From Holzapfeliella saturejae (lineage in GTDB: Bacteria > Bacillota > Bacilli > Lactobacillales > Lactobacillaceae): a stretch of DNA of 64,000 nucleotides. The translations under genes and the position numbers were made by a program. The stretch spans positions 186,001 through 250,000 of the forward strand of contig NZ_JAWMWG010000001.1 of assembly GCF_037546065.1 (NCBI RefSeq). The letters run 5' to 3'. The notes under the pieces are model-generated. The model did not search any database, was not told the DNA's origin, and was given only the letters and a program-made list of their open reading frames with translations. Shown here in pieces: positions 49,264 to 62,029 of this stretch; within the stretch, counting starts at the first letter, position 1, and each line of letters begins with the position of its first letter.

Positions 49264-49336
49264 TGCCGACTAGACGATTCGAACGCCCGACCCTCTGATT
49301 ACAAATCAGATGCTCTACCAACTGAGCTAAGTCGGC
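49264..49336 (-). tRNA. tRNA-Thr (TGT)
   Basis: 73 bases; acceptor GCCGACT / AGTCGGC, anticodon loop TTTGTAA. Confidence 0.95.
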
Positions 49337-49383
49337 ATATTTGCTATATATTCAATTATAACATTTGGCATATTGTTTGCCAA

Positions 49384-49466
49384 TACGGGTGAAGGGACTT
49401 GAACCCCCACGTCACTAAGACACTAGAACCTAAATCTAGCGCGTCTGCCAATTCCGCCACACCCGC
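49384..49466 (-). tRNA. tRNA-Leu (TAG)
   Basis: 83-base class II tRNA; acceptor GCGGGTG / CACCCGT with a G1-T72 pair, anticodon loop TTTAGGT. Confidence 0.94.
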
Positions 49467-49499
49467 AAAAATAAAGTGGCATTAATAAATATAAGCCAA

Positions 49500-49572
49500 T
49501 GAGTCGTGGCAGGCTCGAACTGCCGACCCTCTGATTAAAAGTCAGATGCTCTACCAACTGAGCTAACGACTC
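49500..49572 (-). tRNA. tRNA-Lys (TTT)
   Basis: 73 bases; acceptor GAGTCGT / ACGACTC, anticodon loop CTTTTAA. Confidence 0.95.
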
Positions 49573-49579
49573 GGTATGA

Positions 49580-49652
49580 TGGAGGATACAGGGATCGAAC
49601 CTGTGACCCCCTGCTTGTAAGGCAGATGCTCTCCCAGCTGAGCTAATCCTCC
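49580..49652 (-). tRNA. tRNA-Val (TAC)
   Basis: 73 bases; acceptor GGAGGAT / ATCCTCC, anticodon loop CTTACAA. First tRNA after the 5S gene of operon 2. Confidence 0.95.
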
Positions 49653-49659
49653 ATATAAA

Positions 49660-49776
49660 GCGTGGCAACTTCCTATCCTCGCAGGTAGTTACCCACCAAC
49701 TACTTTCGGCGTTAAGAAGCTTAACTTCTGTGTTCGGCATGAGAACAGGTGTAACCTTCTTGCTATCGCCACCACA
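49660..49776 (-). rRNA. rrf: 5S ribosomal RNA, operon 2
   Basis: Identical in sequence to the 5S gene at 38350. It lies seven bases upstream of tRNA-Val. Confidence 0.96.
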
Positions 49777-49847
49777 CTTTTATTTACCTTGAGTGTTGAA
49801 CACTCAAAACTGAATATGATTTATTTTCCAAAAACCCACCGCTTAAC

Positions 49848-52760
<2,913 letters not shown>

Positions 52761-52916
52761 TGTGATTTCTCTTTAATTTACTCTTAAAAACGCGGTGTTT
52801 GATTATCTTTCCGATAACCTCGGCTTTTGGTTCTTAAATCATATTCAGTTTTCAATGTTCAACGTTTGAGAGTAAACCTCTCAAAACTAAACAAAGTTTC
52901 AAATGTGTGTTTCCGT

Positions 52917-54498
<1,582 letters not shown>

Positions 54499-54631
54499 AG
54501 ATTGTTTGACTTGCTCTTTTTAAAACTTACTAGCGAATTGACTTCGCTCATTGCTTGGGGTTAATTACCCCCACACATTTATGCGAAACTTTGTTCAGTT
54601 TTCAAAGGTCTACTTGTTTAACAACTTCTCT

Positions 54632-54944
54632 ATTATATCAAAGCTGTTAATCAGTGTCAAGAAGTTTTTTAAATTATTTTTTTCTTATGAATCAATAACT
54701 TATCGCTCAACTTGACGACTTAATTAATATACCATGTTCTCTTTCGCTTTGCAACTCTTTTTTTAAATCTTTTTTAAATTTATTTGAGTTGCTTAGCTGC
54801 CGCTTTTCAACGACAAAGAATATAATAGCATTTATTAAGTTGTTTTGCAATACCTTCTTTGAAATCTTTTTGATTTCTTTATTTCGTATTGCGTCGTTAT
54901 TTAACGACAAAAAATATAATACCATCGATTTGTGTCCTTAGCAA
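54632..54944 (-). promoter_or_regulatory. four tandem promoters of rRNA-tRNA operon 2
   Basis: Minus-strand promoters, all with 17-base spacers: TTGACA/TATAAT (54660-54632), TTGCAA/TATATT (54754-54726), TTGCAA/TATTAT (54850-54822) and TTGCTA/TATTAT (54944-54916). The two nearest 16S correspond to those of operon 1; the outer ones differ. A 72-codon minus-strand frame here is not a gene. Confidence 0.8.
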
Positions 54945-54962
54945 CACTTTTTTGATAAAAAA

Positions 54963-55010
54963 TAAAAAAAGTTGATTCAAAAGGGCGAAAATCCTTTTAA
55001 ATCAACTTTT
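54963..55010 (-). terminator. terminator after the DUF1275 gene
   Basis: AAAAGTTGATTTAAAAGG / CCTTTTGAATCAACTTTTTTT on the minus strand with one mismatch and an 8-base loop, starting at the stop codon. Confidence 0.9.
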
Positions 55011-55665
55011 ATTCCCGTCTTACAAGTATTAAAATACCAATCAATAACATCATTGGAAAGAAAATTGCGTTAATTCCAAACCAGCTGGAAAGCCATGAAC
55101 TGAGAATAGCACCCAGTACAAAGCTCAAAATAATAAGTAGGCAGTCAATAAATATCGTTTTATTTTGACTTTTGTTCTCTCCCAATAAATAAGCAATAGC
55201 AGAGTTCCCAACTTTTTTTAGATTTCCTGTGTTCATAGCTGAAGCATATGGGTGATCGTTTACCACTCTAAAAGAGTGCACTTGAAACGCCATAAAGAAT
55301 GACAACATACTAACTATAACAGTAGTATCTAGCTGGTTAATTAATAAACGAGTAATTAATAATCCTATCAATTCAATATAAATCACGATTTCTTGCCAAA
55401 CAAAACTGGTTAACTTTGGTCCCGATAATTCGACAAAGTTAGCTATCGCACTTGCAATTAAAAATGAAATGATCGGCAATAGATAGTGAAAAATCGCTCC
55501 TATATTAAATGTCGCGATATTTAACCCAAGCAAAACAATATTCCCTGTCTGCAAAGCAGAAAAGACGTGACCAAGATGCAAGTAACTAAAGGCATCAACA
55601 AATCCGCCGACTATTGATAGCATAATCGCAATTGGTAACGACTCAAACTTATGTCCTTTTTTCAT
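55009..55665 (-). CDS. YoaK/DUF1275 family membrane protein
   Basis: A 218-residue protein with six predicted membrane segments. The early IMLSIVGGFVDAFSYLHLGHVFSALQTGNIVLLG is the DUF1275 signature (GxxDAxxYLxxGxxFxxxxTGN), and the middle segment HPYASAMNTGNLKKVG repeats the TGN motif. The family is widespread, and its function and substrate are not established. The ATG follows GGAGAGAA. It lies 31 bases after mnmG on the same strand and may be read through from it. A strong terminator follows, separating it from the rRNA promoters. Confidence 0.88.
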   Translation of the reverse strand: MKKGHKFESLPIAIMLSIVGGFVDAFSYLHLGHVFSALQTGNIVLLGLNIATFNIGAIFHYLLPIISFLIASAIANFVELSGPKLTSFVWQEIVIYIELIGLLITRLLINQLDTTVIVSMLSFFMAFQVHSFRVVNDHPYASAMNTGNLKKVGNSAIAYLLGENKSQNKTIFIDCLLIILSFVLGAILSSWLSSWFGINAIFFPMMLLIGILILVRRE

Positions 55666-55696
55666 TATATTCTCTCCAAATATGATCTAAACCTTA

Positions 55697-57601
55697 CTAT
55701 TCCACTGGGTTTTCTAATTTTGCAATCCGACCTTGTTGAATGTAAACACTCAAAATACCAACATCAGCAGGATTCACCCCACTAATACGACTAGCTTGAG
55801 CGATAGATTCAGGTCTAATTTTCATCAATTTTTGGCGAGATTCTGTGGCTAAGCCATTAATAGCTTCATAATCGATGTTCTTTGGAATCTTTTTAGACTC
55901 TAAGCGACGTAATTTATCGATTTTACCTTGTTCTTTTTTGATATAACCTTCATATTTAAGTGAAATTTCCACTTGTTCTTTAACATAACGATCAATATCG
56001 TGATCAATAGCCATAAACTGTTCAACATCACCATAACTAATCCCTGGACGTTTTAGCAATTCACTAGCCAAAATACCGTCTTTCAATTTAGCTTGGTTGT
56101 TTTCTTCTAAATAAGTTTGTAATTCATCAGTTGGTTTAAGACGTGTTGTTTGAAATTGTTTTAAAACAGCTTCGATTTGTTCTTTTTTCTGTGTGAATCG
56201 TTCAAATTGAGGTTCTTGTACCAAACCTAAGTCATGTCCTTTTTGAGTTAAACGTAGGTCAGCATTATCATGACGCAAAATCAAACGATATTCAGCACGA
56301 CTAGTTAGTAAGCGATAAGGTTCAGCTGTTCCTTTGGTTACTAAGTCGTCAATCATCACACCAATATAAGCTTCATCACGTTTCAAAGTAAAGCCTTCTT
56401 TACCTTGAGCACGACGTGCAGCGTTAATTCCGGCCACAATTCCTTGTCCGGCTGCTTCTTCATATCCTGAAGTTCCGTTCATTTGACCCGCTGTAAATAA
56501 GTTTTTAACCACTTTAGTTTCTAAGGTATGAGTCAATTGCCAAGGCTCAATCACATCATATTCAATTGCGTAACCTGGACGCATCATTTCAGCTTTTTCA
56601 AGTCCTTCAACCGAGTGCAACATTTTCAATTGAACGTCTTCTGGCATTGATGTTGAAAAATCACCGACATAGTATTCTTCTGTGTGGCGACCTTCTGGTT
56701 CTAAAAATAGTTGGTGACGAGGCTTATCTGCAAAACGCACAATTTTATCTTCAATAGATGGACAGTAACGAGGACCCACCCCTTCAATCACACCTGAAAA
56801 CATTGGGGCACGGTCAAGATTTTGACGAATGATGTCGTGAGTATTTTCGTTAGTATAAGTCATCCAACAACTAATTTGATCAATTGCGTAATCTTCATCT
56901 TTGGTTTGATATGAAAAGTGATTTGGTTTAGTATCTCCTGGTTGTTCTTCTGTTTTAGAAAAATCAATCGTATTTTTATCAACACGAGGAGGTGTTCCGG
57001 TTTTGAATCGGTTTAACTTGAACCCTAAACGTTCAAGACCTTCAGATAGTTTAATAGAAGGAAGTGAATTATTTGGACCTGATGAATACATCAATTCACC
57101 GATAATAATTTTTCCACGTGAAGAAGTTCCGGCTGTTAAGACAACTGATTTAGCGTAGTATTTAGCCCCTGTATTTGTTAAAACGCCTTGGCAAACACCA
57201 TCTTCAACAATTAAATCTTCAACCAATCCTTGTCTTAGCGTTAGATTGTCTTCTTGTTCAATTGCCTGTTTCATTGTTTCGTGGTATTGATTTTTATCAG
57301 CTTGTGCACGTAGTGCTCGAACCGCTGGTCCTTTACCTGTATTTAACATTCTCATTTGAATATAGGTTTGGTCAATATTTTGGCCCATTTGACCACCTAA
57401 AGCATCAACTTCACGCACAACAATTCCTTTAGCAGGACCACCAATTGATGGATTACATGGCATAAAGGCTACCATATCTAAGTTGATTGTTAATAATAGG
57501 GTTTTTTGACCCATTCTAGCTGAAGCAAGTGCCGCTTCTGAACCCGCATGTCCAGCACCTACGACAATAACATCGTAATCATATGAATCATATGTCTTCA
57601 T
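55697..57601 (-). CDS. mnmG: tRNA uridine-5-carboxymethylaminomethyl modification enzyme MnmG (GidA)
   Basis: A 634-residue FAD enzyme that works with MnmE to place the (carboxymethyl)aminomethyl group on wobble U34 of tRNAs reading two-codon boxes. The FAD dinucleotide fold GAGHAGSEAA is near residue 15, followed by PCNPSIGGPAKGIVVREVDALGGQMG and GTPPRVD. The GYEEAAGQGIVAGINAA stretch is typical of the family, and the helical C-terminal MnmE-binding domain is complete. Start ATG, 18 bases after the mnmE stop. It is the second gene of the mnmE-mnmG unit. Confidence 0.96.
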   Translation of the reverse strand: MKTYDSYDYDVIVVGAGHAGSEAALASARMGQKTLLLTINLDMVAFMPCNPSIGGPAKGIVVREVDALGGQMGQNIDQTYIQMRMLNTGKGPAVRALRAQADKNQYHETMKQAIEQEDNLTLRQGLVEDLIVEDGVCQGVLTNTGAKYYAKSVVLTAGTSSRGKIIIGELMYSSGPNNSLPSIKLSEGLERLGFKLNRFKTGTPPRVDKNTIDFSKTEEQPGDTKPNHFSYQTKDEDYAIDQISCWMTYTNENTHDIIRQNLDRAPMFSGVIEGVGPRYCPSIEDKIVRFADKPRHQLFLEPEGRHTEEYYVGDFSTSMPEDVQLKMLHSVEGLEKAEMMRPGYAIEYDVIEPWQLTHTLETKVVKNLFTAGQMNGTSGYEEAAGQGIVAGINAARRAQGKEGFTLKRDEAYIGVMIDDLVTKGTAEPYRLLTSRAEYRLILRHDNADLRLTQKGHDLGLVQEPQFERFTQKKEQIEAVLKQFQTTRLKPTDELQTYLEENNQAKLKDGILASELLKRPGISYGDVEQFMAIDHDIDRYVKEQVEISLKYEGYIKKEQGKIDKLRRLESKKIPKNIDYEAINGLATESRQKLMKIRPESIAQASRISGVNPADVGILSVYIQQGRIAKLENPVE

Positions 57602-57619
57602 GTGTTTAATCTCTCCTCA

Positions 57620-59008
57620 TTATTTTCCTAGACAGAACTGGCTAAATAGCTGGGTGATTAATTCATCAGGTGCACTTTCACCCGTGATTTCACCTAATTT
57701 ATCCCAACAAGCTGTCATATCAATTTGCACTAAATCAATTGGCATGCCATTTGCAATTCCAGCAATCACTTCATCTAAACTGTGTTGCGCTTGCGTTAAC
57801 AAGCCAATTTGACGAGCATTTGTCACCATCACATCAGTCTGATTAGTTTCAATTCCACCAAAGAACATCGTTGCAATTTGTTCTTCAAGTTGATCGAGTC
57901 CTTGGGTATTTTGTACACTAATTTCAATTACAGGTGTTTCACCAACCGTTTGTGTTAACTCAGCAGCCGTTAATTTTTGATCTAAGTCAATTTTATTTAA
58001 CAAAATAATTCGATTCTTGTCTGCAGTTAACTCAAGTAATTGGCGATCTTCATCCGTTAATTCTTCTGCTGCATTTAGTACCACTAACACTAAATCCGCA
58101 TCGTTAATTGCTTTTTTAGAACGTTCTACACCAATCTTTTCAACAACATCTTTAGTTTGACGAATCCCGGCGGTATCGACCAACTTCAACGGCACATCAC
58201 GAACGTTGACATACTCTTCTAAAACATCACGGGTTGTCCCTTCAATGTCCGTTACAATGGCTTTGTCTTCTTTGATTAAATAATTTAACAAGGAAGATTT
58301 CCCAACATTTGGACGTCCAACTAAGGCTGTTGCTAATCCATGACGTAAAATTTTTCCTTGCTTAGCTGTTTGAAGTAGACTATCGATTTGAGTTTGGATA
58401 TGTTGGGCTTTTTCAAGCAGTAATTGGGTCGTCATGTCGTCCATATCGTATTCAGGATAATCAATATTAACTTCAACTTGAGCTAAAACTTGTAAAATTT
58501 CTTCTCTCAAATTATGAATTAAGTTATTCAATTGACCATCTAATTGATTAACCGCCACTTGCATGGCTTTATCAGTTTTGGCACGAATCAAATCCATCAC
58601 AGATTCTGCTTGTGTTAAATCAATACGCCCATTTAAAAAGGCTCTTTTTGTAAATTCTCCAGGTTCAGCTAAACGAACTTCTTCACCAAGAAAGTTTTGT
58701 AAAATTTTATTAGTTGCCACCACACCACCGTGACAATTAATCTCGACAATGTCTTCACGGGTAAATGTTTTAGGTGCACGCATCACACTTACCATCACTT
58801 CATCAAGTGGTTTTTTTGTAGTAGCATCCAAAATATGACCGTAGTGAATGGTATGACTATCAACTTCCGTCAAATCTTTTCCTTTAAATAAGCGGTTAAC
58901 TTGTTCTACTGCATCTTCACCAGACAATCTCACAATTGAAATTGCACCTTCACCTATCGGCGTTGAAATCGCAGCTATCGTATCGTATTCCGTAACAGCA
59001 GTGGCCAT
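57620..59008 (-). CDS. mnmE: tRNA modification GTPase MnmE (TrmE)
   Basis: A 462-residue GTPase partner of MnmG. The N-terminal folate-binding domain (DTIAAISTPIGEGAISIVRLSG) is followed by helices and the inserted G domain: G1 GRPNVGKSSL near residue 228, G2 TTRD, G3 DTAG and G4 NKID. The protein ends in FCLGK, the conserved C-terminal CxGK with the catalytic cysteine. The ATG follows AAGGAGGAATT. A promoter and a long terminator-like hairpin precede it. The product modifies U34 in the tRNAs, several of which are encoded in the nearby cluster. Confidence 0.96.
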   Translation of the reverse strand: MATAVTEYDTIAAISTPIGEGAISIVRLSGEDAVEQVNRLFKGKDLTEVDSHTIHYGHILDATTKKPLDEVMVSVMRAPKTFTREDIVEINCHGGVVATNKILQNFLGEEVRLAEPGEFTKRAFLNGRIDLTQAESVMDLIRAKTDKAMQVAVNQLDGQLNNLIHNLREEILQVLAQVEVNIDYPEYDMDDMTTQLLLEKAQHIQTQIDSLLQTAKQGKILRHGLATALVGRPNVGKSSLLNYLIKEDKAIVTDIEGTTRDVLEEYVNVRDVPLKLVDTAGIRQTKDVVEKIGVERSKKAINDADLVLVVLNAAEELTDEDRQLLELTADKNRIILLNKIDLDQKLTAAELTQTVGETPVIEISVQNTQGLDQLEEQIATMFFGGIETNQTDVMVTNARQIGLLTQAQHSLDEVIAGIANGMPIDLVQIDMTACWDKLGEITGESAPDELITQLFSQFCLGK

Positions 59009-59024
59009 AATTCCTCCTTGAAAT

Positions 59025-59080
59025 AAAAAAGGTGCTAGATATCCACTGAAAGCTCAATCTTTGAGTGGATAAAGCACCTT
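59025..59080 (-). terminator. terminator-like leader hairpin before mnmE
   Basis: On the minus strand AAGGTGCT...ATCCACT pairs with AGTGGAT...AGCACCTT, with an inner CTCAA-AGA-TTGAG hairpin, and six T follow. It sits between the mnmE promoter and its AAGGAGG ribosome site. Confidence 0.7.
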
Positions 59081-59109
59081 GACTACTTTATCGATATTCA
59101 TTTATTTAA

Positions 59110-59138
59110 AATATAGCGATATTCGCCAAATTTGTCAA
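59110..59138 (-). promoter_or_regulatory. promoter of mnmE-mnmG
   Basis: TTGACA and TATATT on the minus strand with a 17-base spacer. The predicted start lies about 25 bases upstream of the leader hairpin. Confidence 0.75.
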
Positions 59139-59147
59139 TGTTTCGAT

Positions 59148-59163
59148 GTTTTCACGTGAAACA
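59148..59163. promoter_or_regulatory. parS-like site (ParB/Spo0J binding)
   Basis: GTTTTCACGTGAAACA matches the parS consensus TGTTTCACGTGAAACA at 14 of 16 positions with the palindromic core TTTCACGTGAAA intact. It lies in an intergenic region about 4.5 kb from oriC. Confidence 0.65.
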
Positions 59164-59221
59164 TTTTTTACTTTTTTACGAGTTTCTACCATTATATGTT
59201 GTAAAAACTTAGATTATTTCT

Positions 59222-59250
59222 TTGCTTATTTTGCTTTAATTATCTATGAT
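59222..59250 (+). promoter_or_regulatory. promoter of the YczE-like gene
   Basis: TTGCTT and TATGAT with a 17-base spacer, 30 bases before the ATG. Confidence 0.6.
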
Positions 59251-59279
59251 AGTATCAGACTATAAAAAAGGAGCTCACA

Positions 59280-59936
59280 ATGAATCAAAAAAACAGTATG
59301 GCTTCGCGACTATTTTTTCTTGCGTTTGCTATTTTTATCAATGGATTGGGTAATGCGTTAACCGTCTCAATGAATTTAGGTTCAGCACTTTGGACGGCTA
59401 GTGCCGTTAATATTAGCAATTTCTTTTCATGGAATCTAGGAACAACACTTTTTGGAACAGCACTTTTTGCAGCCGTCCTCACCGTTATTTTACTTCGAAA
59501 ATTCAAATGGAAACAGGTACTAGGTAACATTATCTTTATGGTCCTTTTTAGTTTGGTCGTTAACTACTTGACCTCTCTACTGATGATGACACCACTTCCT
59601 GAATTACCTTACATTATCAAGCTAATTATCGATTTAATTGGTATTGTTTTTATTGGCTGTGGTATTTCACTTTATCAACGTGTTAATTTAATTATGCATC
59701 CTGTTGATGATTTAATGAAAGTTATTCGTTTTAATTACACCAAAGGTAACCCTGTTAGTGCACAACTACTAACTTTTACGCCACCTATCATTGTTATTAT
59801 CATTATTTTTGCAGTTTCACAACAACTATCAGCTGTTAATATTGGGACAATTTTCGCTTTATTCTTCCAAGGAAAAATTGTTGATTTAGCGGATAAGTTC
59901 TTGTTCCCAAATTTCAAATACGACAAGATGGATTAA
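59280..59936 (+). CDS. YczE/YyaS/YitT family membrane protein
   Basis: A 218-residue protein with five or six membrane helices. The N-terminal FFLAFAIFINGLGNALTVSMNLGSALWTASAVNIS matches the YczE/YitT family start (GLGxAL....GxxPW), and GIVFIGCGISLYQRVNLIMHPVDDLMKVIR is the conserved central part. Function is unknown; relatives are described as putative transporters. The ATG follows AAAAGGAG. It has its own promoter and terminator and is convergent to neither neighbour. It lies between mnmE (divergent) and a Tet(M)-like gene. Confidence 0.82.
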   Translation: MNQKNSMASRLFFLAFAIFINGLGNALTVSMNLGSALWTASAVNISNFFSWNLGTTLFGTALFAAVLTVILLRKFKWKQVLGNIIFMVLFSLVVNYLTSLLMMTPLPELPYIIKLIIDLIGIVFIGCGISLYQRVNLIMHPVDDLMKVIRFNYTKGNPVSAQLLTFTPPIIVIIIIFAVSQQLSAVNIGTIFALFFQGKIVDLADKFLFPNFKYDKMD

Positions 59937-59949
59937 TTAATTTTAAATT

Positions 59950-59992
59950 TAAGGAATGTTCTCACTATCACGATGAGACGTTCCTTTTCTTT
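59950..59992 (+). terminator. terminator after the YczE-like gene
   Basis: AAGGAATGTTCTCA / TGAGACGTTCCTT with one bulge and a T-rich tail. Confidence 0.78.
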
Positions 59993-60016
59993 AGCACTAA
60001 AATAAAGGAGGATTTC

Positions 60017-61996
60017 ATGACTTTTCAAAATAAAACAATTGGTGTTTTTTCACACGTTGATGGTGGCAAAACCACATTGATGGAAGCTATACTCTATAAA
60101 AATCACATCATCGAACAAGTTGGTAATGTTAATAAAGGCACAACCGTTTTGGATAATGAACCGATTGAAAGACGACGCAAAATTACTTTTTCAAGTAAAC
60201 CTGTCAGTTTTAAGTCTCACGACCAACCTTATACTTTTATTGATACCCCGGGACATATGGATTTGACTTTTGAAATGGAGCGAATTTTACAAGTTGTCGA
60301 TATTGCTATTTTGATTGTTAGTGCGACTGATGGTATTACAGGCTATACGGAAACAATTTCTGAATTATGTGAACAATATCAGGTTCCTGTTTTACTTTTT
60401 GTCAATAAAACAGATGTTGAAACCGTCGATATTCCTGCACTTAAACAAGAAATAAGCCGTTTTTCTGCTCAAACATTGCCCTTTGATCATACTTCTTTAA
60501 ATCCTGATCATCAATTTTTAGAAGATTGGGCTATGTTAGACGATGATTGGTTAGAGTTGATGTTACAATCAAAAAAAGTATCACAAACAAAACAACACCA
60601 ACTTTTGAGTTCGGCTATTAAACAACGAAAGATTATGCCCACTATTTACGGTTCAGCCGTTACTTTTGCTGGCGTTTCAGATTTATTGATGTTGCTTGAT
60701 ATCATTGAACTAGATGAACTCAACCAAGACAATCCTATCGCTCAAATCTATAAGATTTCTCATGACAAAAATAATCTTACCCAAGTCCACGCCAAAATTA
60801 TTTCAGGTCAATTTCATTCAAAAGAAAAAGTAACCTTAGCCCAATCAGAAAATAATCTTAAAATTAATGAAATTTTTTATCCTGAAGGTCGCAAACTAAC
60901 TAAAACGACAACTGCTAAAACAGGCGATATTGTGGTTATGACCGGTTTGACTGAAGGATCTCCTGGTGAATTTATGGGCGGGACAGGTGTTAATCAAACC
61001 GACCTACCAAAACCTATTTCACTAACTCGTGAACCAGTTTATGAAGTGCAAGTTATCGCAAAAGATACTAGCCAATTCGATGAGATGATTAGCCATTTTT
61101 ATTTACTTGCTGATGAAGATCCGATGCTACATTTAAGATACAAAAAAGACCTCAACGAACTTTACATTAGTATCGTGGGGACAATTCAAATGGATTATTT
61201 AAAAGAAACGTTCTTAGAGCGATTTAATATCGCAATCGATTTTCTGTCACCTAGTGTACTTTATAAAGAAACCATCACTGAACCTGTTATTGGTTTTGGA
61301 CATTTTGAACCGTTAAGACATTACTCTGAAGTGGCTTTGAAACTTGAACCAGGTCAACCCGGTCAAGGTATTATTGTCAAAAATAATTGTAGTCGAGAAG
61401 AATTAGATATTAACTTCCAATCTCGAATTATGACTCATCTCACTGAAAAAACACATCTTGGTGTTTTAACCGGTTCACCAATAACCGATTTGACCATCAC
61501 TTTACTAAGTGGTCGTGCACATTATCCTGAAACTAAGGGGGGCGACTTCAGAGAAGCCACTTACCGTGCCATTCGCCAAGGATTAATGAAAATAAGAGCA
61601 ACTAATCACCTACTTGAACCGTGGTTTGCTTTAAAAATCACGGTTCCAAGCGACTTAATTGGTAAAGTCAGTGCAGATATTACACGAATGGGTGGTGAGT
61701 TAGACCCTACTACTGAAATTTCAGCGGATTCTACTCTCATTGAAGGTGCAGTTCCCGTTTCCAATTTTACCGACTATCCTTTAACTTTCGCTTCCTTTAC
61801 TAAAAATAAAGGACGTCTTACGACACAGCTAAAAGGGTACTTCCCTGCCCAAAATCAAACTGAACTGATTAACACTATCAATTATGATCCAGAAAGTGAC
61901 CTAGAAAATACAGCTAATTCAATCTTTTTTAAAAAAGGAAAAGGTTATGATGCACATTGGTCAGATGTTGATGATCTTCGTCATATTCAGCTATAA
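60017..61996 (+). CDS. Tet(M)-like translational GTPase (ribosomal protection family)
   Basis: A 659-residue EF-G-like GTPase. G1 reads SHVDGGKTTL (residues 12-21), where Tet(M) has AHVDAGKTTL. Switch I reads RRRKITF instead of the almost universal RGITI. G3 IDTPGHMD and G4 NKTD are intact. Domain II (ISGQFHSKEKVTL), an EF-G domain III/IV-like stretch with GFGHFEPLRHYSEVALKLEPG and the C-terminal domain V are all present, so the protein is complete. The family removes tetracycline from the ribosome; chromosomal homologues like this one may have another ribosomal role. No mobile-element genes flank it. The ATG follows AAAGGAGG. Resistance is not demonstrated by sequence. Confidence 0.85.
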   Translation: MTFQNKTIGVFSHVDGGKTTLMEAILYKNHIIEQVGNVNKGTTVLDNEPIERRRKITFSSKPVSFKSHDQPYTFIDTPGHMDLTFEMERILQVVDIAILIVSATDGITGYTETISELCEQYQVPVLLFVNKTDVETVDIPALKQEISRFSAQTLPFDHTSLNPDHQFLEDWAMLDDDWLELMLQSKKVSQTKQHQLLSSAIKQRKIMPTIYGSAVTFAGVSDLLMLLDIIELDELNQDNPIAQIYKISHDKNNLTQVHAKIISGQFHSKEKVTLAQSENNLKINEIFYPEGRKLTKTTTAKTGDIVVMTGLTEGSPGEFMGGTGVNQTDLPKPISLTREPVYEVQVIAKDTSQFDEMISHFYLLADEDPMLHLRYKKDLNELYISIVGTIQMDYLKETFLERFNIAIDFLSPSVLYKETITEPVIGFGHFEPLRHYSEVALKLEPGQPGQGIIVKNNCSREELDINFQSRIMTHLTEKTHLGVLTGSPITDLTITLLSGRAHYPETKGGDFREATYRAIRQGLMKIRATNHLLEPWFALKITVPSDLIGKVSADITRMGGELDPTTEISADSTLIEGAVPVSNFTDYPLTFASFTKNKGRLTTQLKGYFPAQNQTELINTINYDPESDLENTANSIFFKKGKGYDAHWSDVDDLRHIQL

Positions 61997-62029
61997 AAAA
62001 ATCTCAGACTTAAGTCTGAGATTTTTTTA
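61995..62029. terminator. bidirectional terminator between the GTPase gene and yidC
   Basis: Perfect palindrome ATCTCAGACTTAAGTCTGAGAT flanked by A and T runs. Confidence 0.93.

Noticed and set aside
54707..54925. 72-codon minus-strand frame upstream of 16S
   Set aside because: It lies within four stacked rRNA promoters and lacks a ribosome site.
57109..57126. Second parS-like site inside mnmG (CCACGTGAAGAA)
   Set aside because: Only about 12 of 16 matches in coding sequence; too weak.
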